A DNA stretch of 64,000 nt, taken from contig SIJG01000055.1 in assembly GCA_023374025.1 (NCBI GenBank), forward strand, positions 620,001 through 684,000, written 5' to 3'. The DNA comes from Heterodera schachtii. Its lineage: Eukaryota > Nematoda > Chromadorea > Rhabditida > Heteroderidae. The stretch's first letter is position 1. Every line of letters begins with the position of its first letter. Shown piece by piece: positions 1 through 12,424 of the stretch. A program made the position numbers and the translations under genes. Below the pieces are notes generated by a model, which ran no database searches, was not told the DNA's origin, and saw only the letters and a list, made by a program, of their open reading frames with translations.

Positions 1-254
1 CCATTTATTCGCCTCCCCTTTTGCCAACCCAAGGCAATGCAAAACAAAGAAATGAATATTAAAATGGAAATGATGCAAGGCACCGACCGATTCGTTGTCC
101 AACCCATAGACGGAACTGCGCCGAATTTGTGCCCTCGCCGCCTTTTCTGCATTCTAATGGGAAGACATTTGAATTTGCATTTTAAAGTGCTAAAAGTGGG
201 GGGAAGGAAGTGAACTCCTCCCTTCTCTGTCTTTTTGCTTTAATTCCAAAATTC
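1..254. other. 3' flank of the EVI5-like gene
   Basis: AT-rich sequence downstream of the stop codon of the minus-strand EVI5-like gene. I see no open frame with coding character and no repeat. Confidence 0.5.
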
Positions 255-3200
255 TCATCCCCGAAAATTCACTTTCGACTCCAATTGCGCAATTTGTTGT
301 TTCAATTCCGACACCGCCTGAAGCGCTTCGGTGTATTTTAGCCGTTGCATCACTGCAAATGGACGAAACAAATGTTCAGATGGAATGCCAAAGGCACTCA
401 TTCATTGCCCACCGTTCTTTTCTTTCATTTCGCTCTGTGACACGACCAATTTGCGCTCGTTGTCTCGCAGCTCTTCAGCGAAGTTCGTGATCAATCTGTA
501 GTTGTTCCTCAATTTTAAGCCATTTCATTGGTACCCCATCCCCGCTCTCCCTCTTTCACTATCTTTCCCCCATGCTCTCTCACTCTCATTATTTTGCCCC
601 CTTTCACCCTCTCACTCGCAATCTCTCTCTTTCCCTCCATCCCTTCTTTCTATCAAGCCCATGCATGTGCAAAGGGAGGAGCGCCGGGACCAATTTTCTT
701 AGGAAGATCCAGAATTTTCTCCGGGAACGACCTTTATTTTGATTTCTGCTTTTGCAATTTTCAGAAATTCTTTTTTCCCCTTTGCCGACGACCCCTCTTT
801 TACACCGGCCCCCTTAGAGGTGCATGTATAATCTCGCTCGCCCCTTCTCTTTTCCCCTCCTTCCCCCGGTCTCTTTTATTTTCTTCCACTCTGTTCGACC
901 TGCACAAATGTCTCTCGTTCTTCACGCAGCCGTCTGATCTCCTCGTCCTGCCTTTTCAGTTGGTTCGTACACACGTGGTTCTGCGTCTCCATCTCCATCA
1001 CCTTCTGCCGCATTTCCTTCAACTCCGCCATTGTGTCCGCCTCTCGAATTTTCAGTCCGATGAATTGGTCCTCCAACTCTCTTTGACTCCATCCCTCTAA
1101 AGTCTCCGCTGTCCCACCGTTTTCGGCACTCGCCAATGAATTGGCACTGCTCCCAACCGCGCCCATCAAAGTGGCGGTCAGTTTGGCAATTCGCGCTCGC
1201 GCACTCTGTGCCGATGGGTTTTGGCACTGTTGCGTCTGCGTGTTGTGCTGGTTTGTTGTTTGCGGTGTAGGCGATTGGCATGGCTCTTGCGGTGGCTCCT
1301 CCTCCATGGAAGAGGAAGGCGGCGACTGAGCGATGTCCAAAGAGACGGACGGAGAAGCGGAGAGTTGGGCAGCAGTGACTCCGCGGAGGTTCATGAACCT
1401 GAGCAAACAGTCGTTGGGCAAAATGTGAGGACCAACACACCTCGTCCACTGCTGCTCAACTTCGGCCAACCTTTGGCGCATTTCCTTCAACGACAGCGAC
1501 GCCTCCGCTTCTCTCATTTTCACTTGGATTAGCTCCTCCTGAATCGCCGCAACGCCCCCATCCGGCGGACATTCCTTAAGCCTTTTGTTGGCCGATTCGA
1601 GCTCTTGGACTCGGTTCTTTAACTCTCGCGCAGTGTTCTCCAAATCGGCCTTGAAATGCGAGGTTCCCAAATTTTTTCAGGTCCAAAAAATGTTTGCCTT
1701 TTTGGTGTGGGACTCGATCAGTTCCTGCTGCAATTGATGGATATGTTCAATCATCGACGTGTCATCAATTTGTGCTCCTTGGTCTGTCTGAACGGCAAAT
1801 GAATCATTAAAATGTCCCTTTTACCATTTAAATTTGAGTTCAAGCCGTAGCCATAAAACTTTTTTTTGTAGCCGTTTGCAAAAAAAAAAATTCAAAAAAT
1901 AAGGGAAATGGGGGTCCAGCGTTTCCGACAGGCGCCGCCGGGAGTAATTTTTTAAAAATTTTGATACATTTTGTTAAGTAAAATTAAATCTTTAAAATGC
2001 CATTTTTTCTTCCGACAGACTTTGTCCTTAGTCCTTTTGCTGCTCAGTTCTCTGATCGTCTCATATGCGTCCTCCAACCGTCGATGCGCGTCCGAATTTA
2101 TGTCGCGAAGTGTGCTCAGTTCATGCGAAATGTTCAGACACGTGTCCGCCTGTTGGGCCAAGTCCACTTGGCCTCTGACCAAACGATCGGCCAATGCCGA
2201 ACTTTCCCGCTCCAAATAGTCAATGCGTTGGCGCAACAAACGGTTCTCCGTGCGAAGACGCTAAATTTTTTAGTTCGATTTAAATTTTGGGTTTAATAAA
2301 AGCTGAATAAATGAAATTGAGTCCTTTTAATTATATTTTTCATATTTTGAAAGCGAATTAATCAAAGAATTAAAATGACCTTTTCTGTCCATAAAAATCG
2401 ACGGCCAAGTTTTCTATTTCGGTTGACCATTATCAATGTTTAATTAGGTAAGTATTTTTATATTCGTTTTTTTTGTTAATGAAAACAAAAAACTTTTCAA
2501 ACAATGGAAGAAAAGGAAAGGAGAGAAAAGTAAGAAGTGTTCGTGTAAGCTTCTTTTACAAACAAAATTAAACACGGGAACGGTTCGTCCCCCCCCCCTG
2601 CCGTTTCCCCCGCATCATTTCCCGTCCCGAAATGTTTTAACTGATTTTAGTTTTTTCTTTTTAATTTTTTAAAAATCCAGTTGTATTAGCGAAAAATCAT
2701 TTTTAGCCCTTTTTTACTAGAATAAAACCTCTAAGGCTAGAAAACTCAAAACAAATTTTCAGAAAATGATGGGGAACGATAAGGGGAAAACATCGGGGGG
2801 GGGGGGGGGGGGAAATGCTCCCATTAAAAACATCACTGAAATTTTAGAAGAGCAAAGGGAAAAAGGAAACAAAAGGGGAAGGTTGAGAAGAGGAGAAGCG
2901 GCGTTTTGAGTGACATTCATCAGAAGGAGCAGCAGCAAAAGGGGGCAACTCTCTCCCCTCTTCCCCCCCCCCCCCCTTTTGTAGGGGCAATCGCCAACGA
3001 AAGAGTCAACGAAAGAGTCGCTTTGCCCAGCCATTCATTCATTCATTCATTCGCTTGTGTGAATTTGCGCAAATAACAATTAAAAAATAAATGCAATAAT
3101 ATAATGCCCTTCCAATATTGTCATCATACGCAAATTATTTGATGTCCATCGCGGACATTTTTGGGGTATGGAAGAGAGAAATGGGAAGAATGAGTCCATG

Positions 3201-3420
3201 AATTAAAAAGGTGGATAGTGAATTTGATGGACGGACGACGGGAGAAGGCGTGAGGAAAGAGTGGGATGGACGGGCGAATGGAGAACAAATTGGAATCGGA
3301 AAAGCATTTCTGAAGATAGTGGCACTATTTGATTGTTTTGAAGAAGTGGTTGTGAACAATGAAATACAGTGAATTAGCGGGGGGGGGGCAAAAAAGACGC
3401 GCAACGAAAGGGAAGAGAGA

Positions 3421-3484
<64 letters not shown>

Positions 3485-5538
3485 AGAGAGAGAATGAGAA
3501 AGAGAGAGAGAGAGAAGAGAGAGAGGACGCCACTGGGCAAGTTTATCTGTCGCGTTTCCACCGTTAAAAAATGATCAAATTAACCACCGTGAGAAAAGAG
3601 CGAGTGGGCGAGGGACAACCAAAAGGACCAAACAGAGAAGGGACGGGCAATCAATCACAACCGAAATGGAATGAGCATTCAGAAAATGTTAATGAATCAT
3701 TCGAGAAGACGACGCGACAAATGGCGGAAAAGGCAATTGGACGAATTGGGGAGACAGCGTAAATAAATGGAGGAGAATTTGGCCGGAACAGACAAAGGAA
3801 GACGCAATTGAAGAATGAGGAAAGCATAAAAAGAACCCATTGGAGGAGTAACCGCACAAAAACCGGCGGAATGTCAGAGGAAAGCCCCCCCCCCCCAATG
3901 AACTTGCCCTGAGTTCGATTGCTTCCTCCTGCTCTTTCGTCTTCTTCGTCATGTATTCCTTCTCGAGCCGTTTCATTCTTTTCACGTTCAAATGCACTTT
4001 TGACGCGATGGCAAAGAGCAGTTCGTGGTCATTTTCGTACCTTTCCCGGACTTCCCTTTGGAAATACTTAAAACGAAAAAACATAAGCAAAATTCGGGCG
4101 GAATGGGCGTAGTCGTACACCTTTAGCATCCCTTCCATGTCCAACTGAAGCAAGTCGATCCGCGATTGTTGGAGAATGGAAATGGCAATGCGAAAAACAG
4201 CGTCAATTCCGTCGACCAAAAACCAATCCATGATGCGATTGGCGAGCTCCAACGAGACGGTGGTGAGGAAAACAGTGAGAAACCATGAGGAGGCGTACAT
4301 GGAGGTGTCAAAGCCCATGTTGTTGCTGAACCAATTTATCAGATTAATTGACACCGGCAGAACAACGTACAAATGCATGTGCAAATCTGGCATTTGCTCC
4401 TGCACGATCACTTCCAGTTGAAACATGCACAAGCCCAACTCGGTCATTGTCGGCTTGTACAGCTCCCGAAGCCGATACGTCTCCATCAGACGCATGAACA
4501 CGGCGAATGCCTCCTCCTCAGGCATTTGGAGAAGCAATTGGCCGACGATGAAGGCAGAGCCTTGGCAATATCCAACCTGAAAAACAACAATATAAACCAT
4601 TTAAACGGCGATCCCTTTGAATTTGCCCTACCTCTCTGTCATGCAAAGAGTACGCCTTGATCACGTTGAACAGACTCTGCTGCCCGCGTCCGCCATCTTT
4701 GAAAAATTCCAACTCGGGGAATGTGCGAGGAATGTCTCGCGCGATGGCCTTTTCATATGGCGACGGTTGTCGCATGTATTCCGCGTAAAGGTCGTGAATT
4801 TGGGTTGACTGCGCACCGGAAAGCAACTGCCAGGCGATGGTTCGAAAGTGTTGGGGAATGCCGCGACGGACCAACTCCTAAATGAATGCAATCAATGCGG
4901 AGTTAATTATGGTTGTAAGTGATAATGAGACGGGATGTGAAATACGAGGGGTTGAAATCATTTGGCGAGACAGGGCGACCTTAACACAATTCGGACGGCG
5001 CTTCATCTCCGTGTCCCATGACTTGACCAAATTGCCCCACACCTAAACAGGGAAGAGATTTGCTATTAACTACGTCAACCCGAACATTAAGTGAAAATTC
5101 AAAAAAATATAAAATAATATCATTCACCGACCGCCCACAAGTCCAAATTCTCATCGTCTTCGATGGTCGGGTGGAGAGAGTTGTTCCGTGCCAAAGAATG
5201 GGCATCTTCCGGCACAGCTTTTGAAGGAGACGAAGACCTGCCCGTTTGTGAGCCGGAAGAGCGTTTTGAGGTGACACTTCGAAGGTCCGCTTCGTTTAAT
5301 CTGCAAATGTCAACTGATGGTAAATCGCTGCTTTGAGTGGACTTGTTCAGCTCCTCCATTTTGCTGAGTACAGTTGCCACTTCGGGGTCTTCGGGAGTGT
5401 CCAAACTTCGCAATTCCTCGTCGATTGTTTGGTCAGAGCACGACTGAGTGTCGGTGGTGGGGGTCAAAGAAGGGACGGAAGAGCAAATGTCCGAAGAAGG
5501 GACGAAGCCATCCGACGAGTGATTGCTGCCGAGTCCAA
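255..5538 (-). CDS. EVI5: EVI5-type TBC-domain Rab GTPase-activating protein (5' end missing)
   Basis: Rab GAP of the EVI5 family, a cytoplasmic regulator of Rab GTPases in membrane traffic. Exons by eye: 5132-5538, 4980-5042, 4632-4877, 3908-4576, 2021-2260, 1698-1787, 900-1649, 413-470 (or 495), 255-352. An acidic Ser-rich N-terminal part is followed by a TBC domain (LVRRGIPQHFR entry, arginine-finger motif IARDIPRT, glutamine-finger motif GYCQGS). A long coiled coil then repeats the EVI5 pattern (REAEASLSLKEMRQRL, LKIREADTMAELKEMRQK). The C-terminal exon (MQRLKYTEALQAVSELKQQ) matches the end of EVI5. About 870 residues are accounted for, against roughly 800 in vertebrate EVI5. Two introns, after 3908 and after 1698, have GC donors. 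Exon 5132-5538 opens in phase 1 and no upstream ATG is in frame, so a first exon is missing from the model. Family assignment is firm; the 413-495 acceptor is uncertain. Confidence 0.9.
2261..3907 (-). other. EVI5-like intron holding G-runs and a GA tract
   Basis: Large intron between the TBC exon and the first coiled-coil exon. It carries runs of G at 2797-2812, C at 2967-2977 and a (GA)n stretch at about 3412-3525. Its donor reads AGG|gcaagt, a classic GC donor, and its acceptor is tttag at 2261-2265. Confidence 0.7.
3412..3525. repeat. (GA)n microsatellite
   Basis: Nearly pure GA/AG dinucleotide tract with a few AGAG interruptions, inside the large EVI5-like intron. The long Ser/Leu and Arg/Glu open frames here are artefacts of the tract. 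Confidence 0.95.
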
Positions 5539-5613
5539 CTGAAAATGATGAAACGTGAATCAAAAAATTTCAAATTCATTTTATGTTCTAAAATAGATTA
5601 AAAAAGCAAAAAA

Positions 5614-6573
5614 TGGCAATCCTGAAGAATGGGGGTTTCTATTTTCAAATTTTTTTTTTAATTTCTGCTCAAAATCAGTTTCCAGGGGTTTTTGAGGACG
5701 CTGATCACGAATCTGGGCAATTGTGTAGAATTGTGGTCCCGACGAAAAATAAACTTAAAATTTTTGTTTTATTTTTTCCTGGGGTGGAAAAACACGTTGA
5801 TCACGAATCTGATCTTAGATTTGGCAAAATCATTGATTTTGTCTATGACTTTTCATCAAGTACTTCATTTTTTCCAAAATTTTTAATTTTTTAAAAACTT
5901 TCTTTCCAGTGAATTTGGGGTAGAAAAAAGAGCTGATCACGAACATGAATCCAGTTTTTACAAAAGCCACCATTTTGTCTATGATTTTTCATCAAGTATC
6001 ATGAAAAAAAACAATTGCAGCCAAGCGGGCTCGAACTCCAGACCCCGTTTCATGTGACCCCTATGGACCAGTATTCAAAATCAATGATTTCGAAAATCTG
6101 AGCTCAGATTCGTGATCAGCATATTTTTCCACCCCAGAAAAAAAAATAAATAAAATTAAAATTTTAATTTTCGTCGGGACCACAATTCTACACAATTGCC
6201 CGAATCTGAACTTGGATTTGCCCAATTCAGAATCCCTGACCCGAATTCGAATAAAAACTTGAATTTTTTTTTCAAAAGATGCAGTTTTCTTGGGAAAAGC
6301 TTCGAATTAATTTGACAACTATTTATTTTGATGCAAAACAATGCTTCAATTATTAATTGAATAGAAAATAGGCAATTTTCTCTAAAATTTGGTCGATTTT
6401 AACGTGTTTTTGAAAAAAAAATTAATTTTTTTTGTTCGAATTCGGGTCCGGGGTTCGAAATTGGGGAAATACAAGTTCAGATTCGTAATCAGCACCCTCG
6501 ATAACCCCCAGAAACTAATTATGAGCACAAAATAAATAAGTTAAATTAGAAACCCCCATTCTTCAGGATTGCC
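5614..6573. mobile_element. Foldback element, about 960 bp
   Basis: The left end GGCAATCCTGAAGAATGG and its reverse complement at the right end bound a long imperfect inverted repeat. Inside each arm are the sequence 'cgtcgggaccacaattc' and the dispersed GATCACGAATCTG motif. Flanks are CAAAAAAT and AAAAAAAT, a possible 8-bp target duplication with one mismatch, but in low-complexity sequence. No coding capacity is seen, so it would be non-autonomous. Confidence 0.75.
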
Positions 6574-6659
6574 AAAAAAATTAACTAGAAACCATTGCAA
6601 CACAAAAAAAAATCATTCTGCATAGATTTGAACAAAAAAAAGTGAATTTTTTTTTGAGT

Positions 6660-6812
6660 TTTCGACTTTTTGTTCGAATTCGGGTCCGGGGCTCGAAATG
6701 GATGCCGGATTCATGAGCAGCGACCTTGAAAACCCCTGGAAGCATGTTTTGGTGACTTTTGAAAACAAAAAATTTTCTTCAAAAAAGGGGGGGCAACCAT
6801 CGGCAGTATTAC
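6660..6812. repeat. Fragment of the dispersed GATCACGAATCTG repeat family
   Basis: Contains 'gttcgaattcgggtccgg' followed by a variant of the 'gcgacctcgaaaacccc' tail and an end close to that of the 23476-23941 element (CAACCATCGGCAGTATTACC against CAACCATCTTAACTATTACC). It looks like a single arm or a decayed copy. Confidence 0.65.
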
Positions 6813-6956
6813 CAAATATTCCGCCAGTTTTTTCTCGTTTTCTAACAATTTTTGTTTATTTCAAAGTAAAAGTTTATATTTTCGCTTCTTCATACACAGT
6901 TTTCGAATGATACGAAAAAAAGAACAAGTTGTTCAGACATATTAATGAACGGACGA

Positions 6957-7068
6957 AACCCAACTCGTACTATTATGTAGTAAATATAGAAACAGAAAAA
7001 AGCGAGACAGCGTTAATTCATCAGAGAACAGAGAAAAAAAGATACTCAAAAATAGTACGAGTTGGGTT
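6957..7068. mobile_element. Small hairpin element (MITE-like), 112 bp
   Basis: Terminal inverted repeats AACCCAACTCGTACTATT at 6957-6974 and its exact complement at 7051-7068 enclose about 76 bp of AT-rich sequence. No target duplication is evident. Confidence 0.7.
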
Positions 7069-7186
7069 TTTACCTTAATGAACTAATCCGCGTCTGACCA
7101 TCGAAAGTCATTCAGACGCTTAAATTGTACTTGAGCAAAAAAAAATTGCAGAAGAATTTGAAAAATTGAAATTCATCTTTTTATCG

Positions 7187-8068
7187 GTGCTAGGTCGATC
7201 CAAAAAAAAAAAACTCAGTGTGGGCGTTCCAAAAAATACTCAGTGTGGGCGTTCCAAAAAAAAACTCAGTGATTGATTGGTCATTTTCAGGAAGCCGATC
7301 GCACCATTTTCGGGGCACCAAAAGTGCCTGATCCGGAATCCGGACCAGCCAGGTTAAGGACAATTTTTTGTTCAGTTTTTCAAGGGCTATCTCCCAGGCC
7401 GGGTCCGGTCCTTGATCCATTCACTTGGAGCCCGTCATGGGCCGGGCACATCTGCCGGAGGACCCTCAGCCTCGCCCCCGACCCTGGCGATGTCCAACCC
7501 AAACTAAGCGTGCCGGTACCAGCGGCTTTTTTGTACAGCTCGATGAGCTCTACAAAACGATATCAATGGCGTCCGGCTGTGTCTACTACAAATGGAGAAA
7601 ATTGGCGAGAAATTTTTTTTTTATTTTTTCAATTTTTCGCATCACTTCTCGCCAATTTTCTCCATTTGTAGTAGACACAGCCGGACGCCATTGATATCGT
7701 TTGTAGAGCTCATCGAGCTGTACAAAAAAGCCGCTGGTACCGGCACGCTTAGTTTGGGTTGGACATCGCCAGGGTCGGGGGCGAGGCTGAGGGTCCTCCG
7801 GCAGATGTGCCCGACCCATGACGGGCTCCAAGTGAATGGATCAAGGACCGGACCCGGCCTGGGAGATAGCCCTTGAAAAACTGAACAAAAAATTGTTCTT
7901 AACCGGGCTGGTCCGGATTCCGGATCAGGCACTTTTGGTGCCCCGAAAATGGTGCGATCGGCTTCCTGAAAAAGACCAATCAATCACGAGTTTTTTTTGG
8001 AACGCCCACACTGAGTTTTTTTTTGGAACGCCCACACTGAGTTTTTTTTTTTGGATCGACTCACCACG
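7187..8068. mobile_element. Near-perfect large palindrome (foldback element)
   Basis: Arms 7194-7612 and 7646-8060 are inverted copies about 415 bp long, separated by a 33-bp AT loop. They differ at only a handful of positions, mostly in A/T runs. The arms are markedly more GC-rich than their surroundings. The ends read GTG.T..GTCGATCC, resembling the ends of the 43488-44182 element, and both elements contain a related ~150-bp block around 'acttttggtgcccc'. Translations of the arms give mirrored peptides with no family signature, so it is treated as non-coding. Confidence 0.85.
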
Positions 8069-9854
8069 TTTTTATCATGTTCAAAAAATGATCCAATAAT
8101 TAGCATAATTTACATAAAATTAGATGGGAGTTGTTAAATGCGGGGAATGGCCGAAGGGAGGGACAAAAATTGGAGTATTCTTTTACGACCCAACGACCTG
8201 TTTCGAGATTATTCTGAGTAGCAGCAGTTGGAGGGGGGGGGGGGGGGGGGAGGGGGGTAAAGATGATTATTGGAAAAACAAAATTGAGCGGATCAAGTTC
8301 ACAATTTGCACAAAAGCTCACTAAAACGAAAAATAATGTGCAAAAGTGGGGGGGGGGGGGGGGGGGAATTAAAAAAGATAATGACACATCAGCGGATGAT
8401 GAGGGGGGGGGGGGGGGGGGGAATTGACGAAAAGGCAGAGAAAAGGCCGATTCATCGCATCGTCAAAATCGACGCGACCAAATGCAAGGAATGCTGGAAA
8501 CAACGGCACAACCGCAACAGATAAATGCAAATTTGCACAAACTCTTCCGTCCGTCCCGCCTTTGCAGCGAATTTCCCTTCGCCGCCCACCCAATCGCAGC
8601 CACACACACTCAGAGAACTCCGATCGATCGGACTATTCACCACCAATCAATCGTCTAACGAGTGGGTGAAAATGGTGGGGGGAGAGAGAATTAATTAATC
8701 AGTGCATTTTACTCCTGGAAAATATTACACTCGGAAAATAGAATTCTTCTAAAACATAGTTTAAATAAAAAGAAAATCTACTTTTTGATTTGAAAAATAA
8801 TTTTTTTTATATAAACAAAAACCAACCAATTTTTGCCACTCCATTCCGTCCATTGAGTCCGACCACCATTTTTGCTGTTCATGCAACAAAGGCAATAAAG
8901 GCGAGAAGACCCATATAGCGGAGAAACGACAGACGAAGAGAGGGGACCAAAATTGGTGATGGTTCACTTTGGTGATATTACGTATATATAAAACCCGTAA
9001 AAAGCCTGGACAAGCGCAGGCCGGACAAAACTCTTAAACATTCGAATAGTGAAATGAAATAAGGCCAATCATAAACAATTTGACACGGATGGAAATGGAA
9101 AAGTAACGGAAAAGAAAGAAAAGGGAGGGAGGGACTGCTAAAAAGAAAACTAACGGCGAGAGGAAGCAAAAGCAAAGAGCGAAGGGACGACGGACAACGG
9201 ACACAACACAGAGAATCGGTGGATGAATAAGTGATATGCACGAAAATGTAAACGACCGCGCTTTTCACTTCTCTTAAAAGCACAAAAGAAAGTGAGGAGT
9301 GAGTGCTCTCCATTTGCTGCTGATCGGCGATCGCAAATCCATAATTTAAGAAAAACCGATAGGGCTTATGGGGAAACTCTCGATGAGAATCTTTGAGAAA
9401 TAGAGACGTAAGAGAGGAACGAATGATTTAAAATTAAAAATCTCATCGCAGTTTGAGAATAAAAATGGCCATAAAATAAGCAAAGATTGATGAAAATCGC
9501 ATAAAGTTGATTATTGAAAAGCATAAAACGAAGGCATTCAATGAATATTTAAAAAACAATTTCAAAAAAAGAGAATGCAACTACGGTAATTGACCAATTT
9601 GCATCAACAAGTCAAATAATGAAAAAAATACAAAAAAGAGTAAGAAAGAATAGGAGGGAGGGAGAGAGAGAGAAAGAGAGCGGAAGAGGAGGGTAATGCC
9701 CTATTTTTGGTTCGTTAGGTAAGTCGTCGTATGTTTGGAAGAGCTTGGGGGCGACAAAAGGAAGCCACGCCGATGAAAAGTGCGTTCGTTCACCGATTGA
9801 GCGGCATTGCACCGTCCACCCCCACCCCTCCCCCCCCCCTGCCTCCTTCCTCAC

Positions 9855-9950
9855 CTTTTTCTCCAAAATTCGTTGCTCGCGCACAACTCGTCGTATGTAT
9901 GTGAACAAATTCAACCGCCAAATTTGGAGCTCGTTAGTAGGAAGCTGCTG
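9855..9950 (-). CDS. Candidate isolated exon of an unidentified gene
   Basis: Ninety-six bases, 32 codons, open in phase 0, bounded by an acceptor (gtcag) and a donor (gtgagg). The peptide contains ELQIWRLNLFTYIRRVVREQ, which looks protein-like rather than low-complexity. I do not recognise the family. A possible next exon begins at about 9784 (LFQTYDDLPNEPKIG) but runs into pyrimidine-rich sequence without a donor. It could be an upstream exon of the EVI5-like gene or a remnant of another gene. Confidence 0.3.
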
Positions 9951-10699
9951 CTGACTTTAATTGGGTGGAGTCGGAAGGGGGGGGGGGAGGCGGCGGAGGA
10001 GGAGAGGGGTCTCTCACCCTCCCCTCATTTGTCAGCCCCACAGGTGCTTTGCTCCTCCTTAACTTTTTTACAACACATTTTGGATCCACTTTAAGAAGCA
10101 ATCAGTGAGAAGCGCGATCTTTTGGAATTGAGTTGACAAAAGAAAAAAAAGAGCAAACAAAGCCAATGGGCAACAAAATAACTTACTTATTTTAATTTTT
10201 CTGTTAAATTTGATAAGAGCAACGAAAGATTACTGTTGTTTTTTCGTTCCTTCTAACGTTGGATGAGAAGGTTAACGAATGGAAGGCTTACAATTTGCAA
10301 TTAAGCTAACGATCGGCGCAATTGCAGCAGCAAAGTTCTGCTCAAATGAAACAGGTTATGCGTACATTTGTACGTTTATTGTTATAACCGCGCGATAAAT
10401 GGCGCAAACCAAAGCAAAAAGGCACCGACCGATCGGAATCGATCAGCAACGGTTTTGCTATTTGAAAGAACAAAAGGAAATTTGACAGACAAAAGAGACA
10501 AACAGAATATCAAAGTGCAACTAAATTTAAACATTAATTGCATAAATTTAAGCAAAGATTAGAGGCACAAATGCAATTTTTCGAAACGGGTGGGGGCCAA
10601 CTGCTGCTGCTGCTGTTGGAGATGTGTGGTTGAACACGTAACAAAACAAAGGAAGGAAGTCACCGTTGGAGACAACGGAAACAGGAGAGAGGCGGGAGG

Positions 10700-10840
10700 A
10701 AGCGAGAGAGAGAAAAGAGATGATAGATAGATAGAGAGAGAGAGGAGAGAGAGTGGGAGAGAGAGAGAGAGAGGAGAGAGAGTGGGAGAGAGAGAGGAGA
10801 GAGAGTGGGAGAGAGAGAGAGGGGGGGGGGGGGGAAAAAG
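10700..10840. repeat. (GA)n tract followed by a G-run
   Basis: Imperfect GA repeats with GAGTGGGAGA interruptions, ending in a run of 14 G. No gene is associated with it. Confidence 0.9.
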
Positions 10841-11169
10841 AACAGAGGGTGGTAGAAGGTTGATGAGAGAAACCAGCAGCAAACGAGGAGAAGCAAAGTG
10901 GCCAATTAATCATTCGTCATGCTTTGGTGCGGTGACACGAAAACCGCTGAAATTGCCACAAAGAAATTCTAAAAATAAAATGTGATACATAAACAGCATA
11001 AAAAAGATTGAAAATGAAAAGATGATCAAAAATTTGACCGTTAATTTATAAATTCGGTTGCCATGGAAAAATGTTAAAGAGGGGCAAAGAGAAACGAAAA
11101 CAAAACAGACGAACTGCCAAAACGACCCCAATTATTTTTATTTGTAAAAGTCGTGAAATCATGCTTCCA

Positions 11170-11562
11170 GGCGGTCTACCTCAGTTCGGTCCCGCACGGT
11201 TCGGCCCCAGCCGATTTTTTGACTATAACTTTTTTCTTTGCCAACCAAATCCAACATAGTTACTATCATTCGAAAGCTTAATGTGTTTAGAAGCTTTTTC
11301 TAAGCTATTGCTTGGCAATTAGACAAATATCAAAAAAGTTATAACATGAAAACTAAAAAAAAAAAACAATATTTTCGAAGTTTTTTCTTCATAAATTTTT
11401 TAAAGCTTGAAAATATTTTTGCTTTTTGTAAGGCTAATAGAGCATGTGAAGAGCTTTCGAATGATACCGAGATTGTTGGATTTGGTTGACAAAGAAAAAA
11501 GTTGTAGTCCAAAACTGGGCTGGGGCCGAACCGTGCAGGGCCGAACTGAGCCGGTCCGGCTT
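11170..11562. mobile_element. Foldback element with 'cagttcgg' ends
   Basis: Left arm 'ctcagttcggtcccgcac' and the complementary right arm 'ctgcacggcc'-type sequence form a diverged inverted repeat of about 150 bp per arm. Each arm contains the core 'ataacttttttctttg' and 'atcattcgaaagct'. The same core, with different ends, occurs at 21603-22050 and 26493-26943. Confidence 0.75.
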
Positions 11563-11589
11563 CCAGGGCTTTTCGGGGTCGCTGATCAT

Positions 11590-12028
11590 TAGGGTTCGAA
11601 GTTGTATGCACTAAAAAATGCCAAAAATGCGCATAAAATATGCACTAAAAATCCCCCAAATATGCCCTAATTGTGTATAAATTAAGAATTGACTTTTAAA
11701 ACACCAAAGCAAGGGCTAAGGAGCATTTTTTAGCAATTGCAATATTGAATTTCCAATTTTTAAATTTTTATTATATGCTAAAACAAAATTACAGTTTTAT
11801 ATAAATTTTTTTCCAAAATTTCTTACAAAAAGTTAAAAATTTTTCGATTTTTAAGGGTGTATTTTTTAAAAATTCACAAAAAGTCGATCCTTAGGGGGTG
11901 TATTTTTCGCTTTTCTCGCATTTTTCTTGTGAAAATTTCCAAAAAATTGCGAAAATATGCTCTAAAAGCACAAAAATGGCAAAATATGCATTTATTCTCG
12001 AAAACCCCCAAAATATGCTTTTATATGC
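11590..12028. mobile_element. Truncated copy of the 46920-47548 hAT-like element
   Basis: Begins with TAGGGTTCGAAGTTGTATGC and follows the 46920-47548 element for about 440 bp with small deletions, including the repeated 'atatgcactaaaaat' motif. It loses similarity at about 12028, and no right terminal repeat is found nearby. It is therefore a 3'-truncated copy. Confidence 0.8.
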
Positions 12029-12424
12029 ACTAAAAATGGACCAGCAGCTCCATTATTACCAAATGCAGTGCATGCATATGGTTTTGTAAAATTGTATTTT
12101 TATGCTTATCGCATGAAACAAACGAATTCTGGTTAATTCTAAGAAAATTAATCGGTTTTATTAGTTATGTGAAAACAATAAATTTTACAAGAATAAATGA
12201 ATGAATTTATAACTTCAAAAATAATGGCACAAAAATGACAGGAAATTAGGGAGAGGACGAAAAGTTAGATGGAAAGATATGAAACAAACGAAGAGTTAAG
12301 AAAATAGTTTCATATAATAACAAACAAAAATTGGAAAAAGAAAAGGTGAAATGCAAAGAGTAAAATGTTATTCCCTGTTACGAATTAAAAAATTTAACAG
12401 ATCGACTCGTTAAAGTCCGTCCCA

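Larger units (their letters stand above)
5539..12424. other. Repeat-rich gap between the EVI5-like and ENT genes
   Basis: About 6.9 kb without a confident gene. It holds foldback elements at 5614-6573, 6957-7068, 7187-8068, 11170-11562 and 11590-12028, G-runs at 8229-8252, 8346-8366, 8403-8421 and 9978-9987, and a GA tract at about 10700-10825. One short candidate exon lies at 9855-9950 on the minus strand. The missing 5' exon of the EVI5-like gene could be anywhere in this interval. Confidence 0.6.

Noticed and set aside
6000..6070. 'gcgggctcgaactcc' resembles a tRNA T-loop.
   Set aside because: No matching acceptor stem, D-arm or anticodon arm could be drawn around it.
7530..7740. 'gagctgtacaaaaaa' reads ELYKK, like the end of a fluorescent-protein tag, next to SacI- and KpnI-like sites: possible vector contamination.
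   Set aside because: The match is only a few residues, occurs in both palindrome arms, and the flanking sequence shows no vector or reporter. The same family recurs diverged at 43.6 kb, so it is native.
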